Part shown: in pieces, positions 1 to 4,958 of the stretch
Position numbering within the stretch: the first letter of the stretch is position 1
Layout of the letters: every line of letters begins with the position of its first letter
Assembly: GCA_024277405.1 (NCBI GenBank)
Contig: JAJRVI010000014.1
Location: 1 to 10,616 of the forward strand
Reading direction: 5' to 3'
Source of the DNA: Fidelibacterota bacterium
Lineage (GTDB): Bacteria; Bipolaricaulota; Bipolaricaulia; Bipolaricaulales; Bipolaricaulaceae
Length of the DNA stretch: 10,616 bases
Program-made: the position numbers and the translations under genes
Notes under the pieces: model-generated
Seen by the model: the letters and a program-made list of their open reading frames with translations, nothing else
Told to the model about the DNA's origin: nothing
Databases searched by the model: none

Positions 1-586
1 GGACGCTGTTGCCGAGGTCGGCTTCGTCGAGAAAGGCCTTCCCAATGGCCTTGTCCATCGCGTTGTGGCGGCCGATGTCCTTGGCGACGGCGAGGAGTCC
101 CAGGGCGGGATCGAAGAGGAACGCGTAATGGTAGGCCCCGGTGAGGTGGAAGTCCCGCGCCTCCGCCGCGGCCAATCGCGGGATCTCGAGTAGCGCCTCC
201 ACGGACAAAAGCGGGCGGGGCGTCAACACGGGGAGATCGGGCCCCGGCTCGGGGGCGGTCTCTCCGCAGGCGGCCCAGACGATCCCCGCGGGGTCCCGGA
301 TCCGTGGGGGATGGCGCAGGGAGACCTCCACCCGGATCACCTCCCCGGGTATCCCCACGCCGTGATCCAGCTCCTCGCGGTAAGAGACCACGTCATCCGG
401 GGCCCTTATGAACCCCTCGCCCAGGAGGTGCCCGTACACGAACGGGCGGATCTCCTCCGGCGTGATGACGAAGCGCCTCTCCCCTTCCTGGGGGAGGGCG
501 AGCACCAGGAGCCCCTCCTCCGCCACCCAGTCCTCCGCCTCGAGCCGAGACCCGGCCTCGTATCGGCTGACCCGGATCCGCCTCAT
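1..586 (-). CDS. fdhD: FdhD, sulfur carrier/sulfurtransferase for formate dehydrogenase maturation (C-terminus cut by window edge)
   Basis: FdhD passes sulfur from a cysteine desulfurase to the Mo/W-bis-MGD cofactor of formate dehydrogenase, in the cytoplasm, and the enzyme is inactive without this step. The visible 195 residues show the family's landmarks: ITPEEIRPFVYGHLLGEGFI near residues 41-60 (the 'TP.dle.la.GfL..EGii' region), a cysteine loop around WAACGET (Cys107), and AKDIGRHNAMDKAIGKA at 168-184, matching the family's DVGRHNAVDKVIG signature. The usual CxxC is CGET here, so only the first cysteine remains. The family's TGG.HaA segment reads TGAYHYAFLFD. The start is the ATG whose last two bases, with the next base, form the mobA stop (ATGA overlap), so translation is probably coupled to mobA. 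The family is usually about 260-280 residues, so roughly the last quarter lies beyond the left edge. Confidence 0.9.
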   Translation of the reverse strand, partial: MRRIRVSRYEAGSRLEAEDWVAEEGLLVLALPQEGERRFVITPEEIRPFVYGHLLGEGFIRAPDDVVSYREELDHGVGIPGEVIRVEVSLRHPPRIRDPAGIVWAACGETAPEPGPDLPVLTPRPLLSVEALLEIPRLAAAEARDFHLTGAYHYAFLFDPALGLLAVAKDIGRHNAMDKAIGKAFLDEADLGNSV

Positions 587-1191
587 CGCCCCGCCCCCGA
601 GCGGTGGGAGAGCTCCGCGAGGTCATGGATCTCGTTCACGTTGACGAAGGAACGGAGCCCAGGGTCTACCCTGATGGCTTCCTCTTCGGGCAGGAAGCGC
701 GCGGGGACCCGGCGGAGGAAGTCCTGGACCCCGAGCGCCCCCGTCGCGAGGGCCTCCTCCAGCCGGGGAAGGAGCGCCCGGGGGTAGAGCCCGGGGAAGG
801 GCTCGATGTAGCCCGCAATGCGGAACGCCACGGCCATCCCCGGTTCCGCCTCCCGTAATAGCCGGACCAACAAGGCCCGGGAGAGGAAGGGCATATCGCA
901 GGCCACCACGAGGCAGGTCTCCCCCGTGGTCGCCCTCAGGGCCGCGTGGATCCCCGCGAGGGGCCCCCTCCCCGGGAAGACGTCCTCCACGAACTCCGCC
1001 TCGACCGGGAAGGGCAGGGACCTCATCGCCCCGATGGCCACCACCACCTCGGCACAGAGTTCGCTCAGAAGGCCGAGGAGCCGCGTCAGCACGGGGACGC
1101 CCTCCACCACGAGCCCGGCCTTATCGCCGCCGAACCTCCTCCCCGCGCCGCCGGCTAGGATCGCCCCGCTCAACATCCGCTTCCCGGACAC
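583..1191 (-). CDS. mobA: MobA, molybdenum cofactor guanylyltransferase
   Basis: MobA transfers GMP from GTP to Mo-molybdopterin, giving the MGD form used by DMSO-reductase-family enzymes such as formate dehydrogenase. The 202-residue product has the expected length. It carries the nucleotidyltransferase signature LAGGAGRRFGGDKA at residues 12-25, the FPGRGPLAGIHAAL segment at 72-85, the metal-binding CDMPF at 98-102, and the C-terminal SFVNVN at 181-186. The best start is a GTG at 1191. An in-frame ATG five codons later (MLSGAILAGG) is possible, and neither has a strong Shine-Dalgarno. It overlaps fdhD by 4 bp, a pairing that points to formate dehydrogenase as the client. The related molybdopterin adenylyl- or cytidylyltransferases (MocA type) are alternatives, but the NVN end and the fdhD partner favour MobA. 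Confidence 0.92.
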   Translation of the reverse strand: MSGKRMLSGAILAGGAGRRFGGDKAGLVVEGVPVLTRLLGLLSELCAEVVVAIGAMRSLPFPVEAEFVEDVFPGRGPLAGIHAALRATTGETCLVVACDMPFLSRALLVRLLREAEPGMAVAFRIAGYIEPFPGLYPRALLPRLEEALATGALGVQDFLRRVPARFLPEEEAIRVDPGLRSFVNVNEIHDLAELSHRSGAGR

Positions 1192-1250
1192 CCCGACGAA
1201 GTTTACTCTACCCCTTTGTCCGGGGCGTGAAATCGGGTAAAAGGGAGGGT
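1192..1250. promoter_or_regulatory. Divergent intergenic region between mobA and the MetE-like gene
   Basis: This short stretch must carry the start signals of both mobA (leftward) and the MetE-like gene (rightward), unless either is read from further away. On the minus strand TAGAGT (1203-1208) is a weak -10 candidate. On the plus strand TACTCT (1204-1209) overlaps it. Neither has a convincing -35 at the right distance. The purine-rich AAAGGGAGGGT just before 1251 acts as the ribosome binding site of the rightward gene. The promoter assignment is only suggestive. Confidence 0.25.
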
Positions 1251-1979
1251 ATGCCGCTGTACGGACGTGAAGGAAGGGTGATAACCCAGATCGGTTCGCT
1301 CCCCCTGCGGGATCCGGTGGCGGCGGTGGGATACAGCCTCCGCCACGATATCCCCTTTCTGCCGGAGCTCCCCTTGCTCGGGGATGCCATGCTCTCTTAC
1401 ATCCAGCGGCCGGGGGAGCTCTCGTGCCTCCCCGAGTTCAAGAAGCACGAGTTCGAGGTTGTCAAGATCCAGGCCATCGGGCCCGCCACCCTGATCCTCT
1501 CGGGATATGAACCCGATGAGGCCCTCATCAGGATCTACCGCCACGTGGAAGCGATCATGGAGGGGCTCCGGGCCGAGGAGGTGATCCTCTTCCTGGACGA
1601 GCCCGCCCTGGGGCAGGCCGGGTTCGATTTCGAGGAGCTCTGGCGTCCGATCTTCTCGGATTTCCCCGTGATCCCCGGCGTCCATGTGTGTGGCAACATG
1701 CAGTGGGACATCCTGTTCAAAAGCGAGCTCATCCGGATCATCAGCTTCGATGCCTCTCGCTACGACATCACCCTCTATTACCCCAGAAACGGGAAGAGAA
1801 TCGCCTGGGGGATAACCGATCCTTCCCAGGTCAAGGACTTCCGCCCCGGGGACCTGATCACCCCACCCTGTGGCCTTTCGCCGAAGTTCTATTCCCAGGG
1901 GGACATGGACCGGGTGCTTGCCCTCCTGCGCGCCGCGGCGGCGAAGCTCACCCCTTCCACGGACGGCGAAAGATCTTGA
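1251..1979 (+). CDS. Compact MetE C-terminal-domain-like (UROD/MetE superfamily) methyltransferase-type protein
   Basis: The protein is about 242 residues and matches, motif by motif, the catalytic C-terminal barrel of cobalamin-independent methionine synthase (MetE). It has IGSLP (14-18; the homocysteine-contacting IGS of MetE), LDEPAL (115-120; MetE's homocysteine-binding DEPAL), GVHVCGNM (143-150; zinc His145 and Cys147), IISFDASR (163-170; the place of MetE's zinc-ligand Glu) and ITPPCGL (203-209; zinc Cys207). The glutamate ligand is Asp167. The MetE N-terminal barrel is absent, and the protein is shorter than 'core-MetE' forms of about 310-340 residues. A zinc-dependent thiol methyltransferase, perhaps drawing methyl groups from a corrinoid, is an inference; a non-methionine role is equally possible. 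I chose ATG 1251 because GGAG lies 3 nt upstream. An in-frame GTG at 1227 lacks a ribosome binding site. The gene stands alone, convergent with tsaE. Confidence 0.8.
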   Translation: MPLYGREGRVITQIGSLPLRDPVAAVGYSLRHDIPFLPELPLLGDAMLSYIQRPGELSCLPEFKKHEFEVVKIQAIGPATLILSGYEPDEALIRIYRHVEAIMEGLRAEEVILFLDEPALGQAGFDFEELWRPIFSDFPVIPGVHVCGNMQWDILFKSELIRIISFDASRYDITLYYPRNGKRIAWGITDPSQVKDFRPGDLITPPCGLSPKFYSQGDMDRVLALLRAAAAKLTPSTDGERS

Positions 1980-1990
1980 GCCCCTTTGCT

Positions 1991-2008
1991 CCCCCTTTTT
2001 CCAGGGGG
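1991..2008. repeat. Small GC hairpin CCCCC-N8-GGGGG
   Basis: Five C (1991-1995) and five G (2004-2008) flank TTTTTCCA, only 11 bp after the MetE-like stop. No T-tract follows on either strand, so it is not a standard intrinsic terminator. It could protect an mRNA 3' end, or be a dispersed small palindrome of this genome. Confidence 0.4.
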
Positions 2009-2031
2009 CAGGGACCCTCCCCCACCGATCC

Positions 2032-2087
2032 GTAGCGCCCGAGGCGGTAGGCCGTTTCGGAACCGGACGGCGGCGTGAAGGCGCTAC
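2032..2087. repeat. Long inverted repeat GTAGCGCC...GGCGCTAC with nested stem
   Basis: GTAGCGCC (2032-2039) is the exact reverse complement of GGCGCTAC (2080-2087). Inside the 40-nt interval a second perfect stem, GCCGT/ACGGC, encloses TTCGGAACCGG, so a two-tier hairpin can form on either strand. The right arm can also pair with GCGCC at 2097-2101 or with TAGCG at 2102-2106, which would make the structures mutually exclusive. The function is unknown. It could be a small RNA, an mRNA 3' structure or a dispersed repeat. Confidence 0.45.
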
Positions 2088-2094
2088 ACGGGAG

Positions 2095-2132
2095 ATGCGC
2101 CTAGCGTCGCACACGAGGTACGGCGTATTTTT
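2095..2132 (+). terminator. Possible intrinsic terminator for the MetE-like transcript
   Basis: ATGCGCC (2095-2101) pairs with GGCGTAT (2122-2128) over 7 bp including one G-U wobble, and a run of five T (2128-2132) follows. The 20-nt loop is large, the T-run is short and it lies about 115 bp after the stop codon, so this is a weak call. The orientation fits the rightward gene only. Confidence 0.3.
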
Positions 2133-2181
2133 GTGGTGTGGGGCCTTATCCCGACGTTGAAACCTGGTGGAAGAGGAGGGC

Positions 2182-2607
2182 CTAGTGGCGGCGCCTCAGG
2201 GTGATCTTGCGGCGGTCGCCGTCCAGGAACTCTATGGTGATCCACAGGGCCCCCTTGGGGATGAGGTCGTAGATCCGATCAGCCCACTCCACCACCGTGA
2301 TCCCCTCCTCGGGGGGGAGATACCGGTCGAGCCCCACCTCGAACAGCTCCTCCGGCGACCCGATGCGGTAGGCATCCAGGTGGTGGAGCGGGAACTTCCC
2401 CCGGTAGGTGCGGGCGAGGACGAAGCTCGCCGAGGAGACGATGTCGGTCACGAAGAGACCCCGGGCGATCCCCTGGACGAGGGTGGTCTTCCCCGCCCCG
2501 AGCTCTCCCACCAGGGCCACCACGTCCCCCGGCCGGAGCTCCGCGGCCAGTTCTTCCCCCAGGGCGACCGTCTCCTCGGGCCCCTCGGTGATCACCACCC
2601 GTTCCAT
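2182..2607 (-). CDS. tsaE: TsaE, ATPase of the tRNA t6A37 threonylcarbamoylation complex
   Basis: TsaE binds the TsaD-TsaB complex and hydrolyses ATP to keep the transfer of threonylcarbamoyl to A37 of ANN-decoding tRNAs turning over; it acts in the cytoplasm. The 141-residue product has the usual length. It shows the Walker A P-loop GELGAGKTT at 34-42, the switch-like SSASFVLARTY (58-68), the family signature HHLDAYRI (75-82) and VVEWADRI (105-112). It starts one base after the pheT stop (TGA-C-ATG) with no clear Shine-Dalgarno of its own, so translation probably depends on ribosomes finishing pheT. It is the last gene of the leftward operon. tsaB and tsaD are not in the window. Older annotations call it YjeE or 'tRNA threonylcarbamoyladenosine biosynthesis protein'. 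Confidence 0.95.
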   Translation of the reverse strand: MERVVITEGPEETVALGEELAAELRPGDVVALVGELGAGKTTLVQGIARGLFVTDIVSSASFVLARTYRGKFPLHHLDAYRIGSPEELFEVGLDRYLPPEEGITVVEWADRIYDLIPKGALWITIEFLDGDRRKITLRRRH

Positions 2608-2608
2608 G

Positions 2609-4948
2609 TCAGGTCCGCAGCTGCACGCCCAACGGCGCGAGGCGCGCCAGGATCCGCTCCACCGCGCTCTCCACTTCCTCGGAGGAGAGGGTCCGGTTCG
2701 GATGGCGGAAGACGATCTCGTAAGTGAGGGACCGGTGCCCCTCCGGCACGCCCTCCCCCCGGTAGAGGTCGTAGAGGAAGGCCGACTCCACCAATTCCTC
2801 CGCGAGGATCCCCTCCCGGATCGAGGCCTCCGGGATCCCCTCCGGGGCGAGGAGGGAGAGGTCCCGCTTGGAGGCGGGGTAGCGGGGGAGGGGCTTGAAG
2901 CGCGGCTCCCCCCGGGCCGCGCGCAGGGGGGCGAGGGAGAGCTCGAACATCAGCACCCGCGGGGTTCCGGGGATATCCCCCGCCGCCTCCGGCGTCAGTT
3001 CCCCGAGCCAGCCGACCAGCCTCCGCGGCGCGTCGCGCGTCCCGAGATAGACCCCGGCCCGACGGTAGGGATGGAGCCAGGGGACGTCCACCTCCCCCAG
3101 CCTCACGTCCGTCACCCTCAGCGCCGCGAGCACCGCGTCGAGGACGCCCTTGAGGTGGGAAGGGGAGTAGAGCTCCTTCCCCATAAGGGGGATCCTCGTC
3201 CGCCCGGCGAGGGCCACCCCCAGGCGGTCCTCCTCGACGATCGTCCCCTCCCGACGGAGGAAGACCCGGCCCACCTCGAACAGCGCCACCCCATCGGCTC
3301 CGGCGGCGAAGTTCTCCCGCACCACCTCGACGAGCCCCTGGCGGAGGGAGGCCCGGAGCCCCTCTTGTCCCGTGGCCATGGGGTTCCTCAGGGGGACCTC
3401 CGCGGCGGCCGCCGGGACGAGCCCGGGGGTGAGGGCCTCGAAGAGACCGAGCGCGGCGCATATGCGCCTCACCTCGTCCACGAACGCCTCCCGGGCGTCT
3501 TTCCCCCCCCGGCGCAGGGGGACCACCGGGGGTACGGCGGGGATCCTCTCGTACCCGTAGATCCGGGCGATCTCCTCGATGAGGTCGACCTCGCGCCCGA
3601 GGTCCGTCCGGTGGTGGGGCACGGTGGCGACGAAGCTCTCGCCCTCGTCACGGGCCTCGATCCCCAACCGTTCCAGGATCCCCCTCATCTCCCCCTCGGC
3701 GATCTCCACCCCCAGGATCTCGGCCACGCGCCCCTTGCGCAGCGCTATCACCCGTCGTTTCCGGGGCTCGGGGTAGGCATCGATGGCGCCCCGGGCGACG
3801 GTGCCCCCGAGGTACGCCCCGTAGAAGTGACAGGTGCGCCGGGAGCCGAGCTCCGCGAGCTCCGGGGAGAGGTTCCGTTCGAACCGGAGCGAAGCCTCGG
3901 TGCGCAGCCCCAGGGCCCGGGAACCGCGGCGGATCCGGGCCGGGGAGAAGTTCGCCGCCTCCAACAGCACCTCCCGCGTTCCCGCGGTGACCTCGGTCTC
4001 CTCCCCGCCCATGATCCCCGCCAGGGCGATGGGGCGCTCTCCGTCGGTGATCAAGAGGACCTCGGGCGAGAGGGCCCGCTCCACCCCGTCCAGGGTGCGC
4101 ATCCGCTCCCCGGGCCTGGCCCGGCGCACGTGGATCCATCTGGAGGGGATCCTCCCGAGGTCGAAGGCGTGGAGGGGCTGGCCGAGCTCGAGCATCACGT
4201 AGTTCGTCACGTCCACGATAGGATGGAGGGGGCGCATCCCGGCCTTGTAGAGGCGGGCCGCGAACCTGAGGGGGATCCTCCCCTTCCCCACGGAGATCGC
4301 CCGCGCAATGTACCGGGGACAGTCCGCGGGGTCCTCCAGCGTCACCCGGAACTCGATCGCTTCCTCCCCTTCGGGGAAGGAGAGATCGAGCTCCCGGAGC
4401 TCGGTCCGGAATAGGGCGGCGATCTCCCGGGCGATGCCGTAGATCCCGAGGAGGTCGGGCCGGTTGGAGGTGATCTTGAGGGATAGGACGGTGTCGGGGA
4501 ACTCGAGGAGCTCCCCGGGATCCCCGTCCTCCGGTCCCGGGAGGGCCCAGATCCCCGCGGACTTCTCCTCCAGGGAGAGGTCCTGGGCGGAGAGGATCAT
4601 CCCCTGGCTCTCCACCCCCCGCAATTTGACCGCTCCCACCTCAGCGCCCGAGGGGAGCCTGGCCCCGGGGAGGGCCAGCGGGACCCATGTCCCCTCCACC
4701 AGGTTCGGAGCCCCTGAGACCAGGGTGTAGGCCTTCCCTCTCGCCTCCACCTCGCACACCTTAAGCCGGTCCGCGTTCGGGTGGGGGGCGACGGAAGCGA
4801 TCCGCCCGAGCACCACACCCTCCACCGGCCCGAACTCGTGGACCTCCTCCACCTCGAGGCCAGCGAGGGTCAACCGCTCGACGAGCTCCTCGGTCCCGAG
4901 ATCCGGGAGGTCCACGTATTCCGCGAGCCAACGGAGCGATACCCGCAT
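2609..4948 (-). CDS. pheT: Phenylalanyl-tRNA synthetase beta subunit
   Basis: PheT is the beta chain of the (alpha-beta)2 PheRS; it binds tRNA-Phe and edits Tyr-tRNA-Phe. At 779 residues it is full length, and all domains are in order. The EMAP/OB-fold tRNA-binding domain is at about 40-150 (HPNADRLKVCEV 56-67). The B3/B4 editing domain is at about 205-395 (DVTNYVMLELGQPLHAFD 246-263, GIMGG 311-315, LRTEASLRFER 348-358). B5 is at about 400-475, and the catalytic-like core at about 480-680 (NPMATGQEGLRASLRQGL 522-539). The C-terminal FDX-ACB anticodon-binding domain is at about 688-779 (YPASKRDLSLL, YEIVFRHPNRTLSSEEV). His260 and the Glu330/Thr350 region look intact, suggesting working editing. 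A strong AGGAGG precedes the ATG by 4 nt. pheS, usually immediately upstream, is replaced here by a peptidase gene. Confidence 0.97.
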   Translation of the reverse strand: MRVSLRWLAEYVDLPDLGTEELVERLTLAGLEVEEVHEFGPVEGVVLGRIASVAPHPNADRLKVCEVEARGKAYTLVSGAPNLVEGTWVPLALPGARLPSGAEVGAVKLRGVESQGMILSAQDLSLEEKSAGIWALPGPEDGDPGELLEFPDTVLSLKITSNRPDLLGIYGIAREIAALFRTELRELDLSFPEGEEAIEFRVTLEDPADCPRYIARAISVGKGRIPLRFAARLYKAGMRPLHPIVDVTNYVMLELGQPLHAFDLGRIPSRWIHVRRARPGERMRTLDGVERALSPEVLLITDGERPIALAGIMGGEETEVTAGTREVLLEAANFSPARIRRGSRALGLRTEASLRFERNLSPELAELGSRRTCHFYGAYLGGTVARGAIDAYPEPRKRRVIALRKGRVAEILGVEIAEGEMRGILERLGIEARDEGESFVATVPHHRTDLGREVDLIEEIARIYGYERIPAVPPVVPLRRGGKDAREAFVDEVRRICAALGLFEALTPGLVPAAAAEVPLRNPMATGQEGLRASLRQGLVEVVRENFAAGADGVALFEVGRVFLRREGTIVEEDRLGVALAGRTRIPLMGKELYSPSHLKGVLDAVLAALRVTDVRLGEVDVPWLHPYRRAGVYLGTRDAPRRLVGWLGELTPEAAGDIPGTPRVLMFELSLAPLRAARGEPRFKPLPRYPASKRDLSLLAPEGIPEASIREGILAEELVESAFLYDLYRGEGVPEGHRSLTYEIVFRHPNRTLSSEEVESAVERILARLAPLGVQLRT

Positions 4949-4952
4949 GCTC

Positions 4953-4958
4953 CCTCCT
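4953..4958 (-). promoter_or_regulatory. Ribosome binding site of pheT
   Basis: AGGAGG (minus strand) sits directly after the TGA of the upstream peptidase gene and 4 nt before the pheT ATG. It fixes the start and shows pheT can be initiated independently despite the tight operon packing. Confidence 0.75.

Larger units (their letters stand above)
1980..2181. other. Structured convergent intergenic region, no gene recognised
   Basis: These 202 bp separate the 3' ends of the MetE-like gene and tsaE. I find no credible ORF, tRNA or known riboswitch core. Instead there are several inverted repeats: CCCCC/GGGGG at 1991-2008, a long hairpin at 2032-2087, a second hairpin at 2095-2128 followed by a T-run, and a weak CACAC/GTGTG pairing (about 2112-2140). 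Part of this probably terminates the rightward transcript. I see no A-run on the plus strand that would give a normal T-tract terminator for tsaE. Confidence 0.6.

Noticed and set aside
1227..1250. GTG start 24 nt upstream for the MetE-like gene
   Set aside because: It has no Shine-Dalgarno, and the family's conserved IGS motif already lies close to the N-terminus from ATG 1251.
2032..2106. Possible tRNA, because of a stem with GGTTC-like sequence on the minus strand
   Set aside because: The apparent T-loop (GGTTCCGAAA) does not have a 5-bp stem and 7-nt loop, and there is no anticodon arm or acceptor end.
1203..2114. 303-residue open frame on the minus strand, antisense to the MetE-like gene
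   Set aside because: Low-complexity composition and no recognisable motifs, whereas the plus-strand frame matches the MetE motifs in order.
2592..3461. 289-residue minus-strand frame within pheT
   Set aside because: A Gly/Arg/Pro-rich alternative frame of pheT, with no support.
2408..4414. 668-residue open frame on the plus strand, antisense to pheT
   Set aside because: It is Pro/Gly/Arg/Glu/His-rich with no domain signature and lies opposite the complete, motif-rich pheT. G+C-rich genes commonly leave the opposite frame open.
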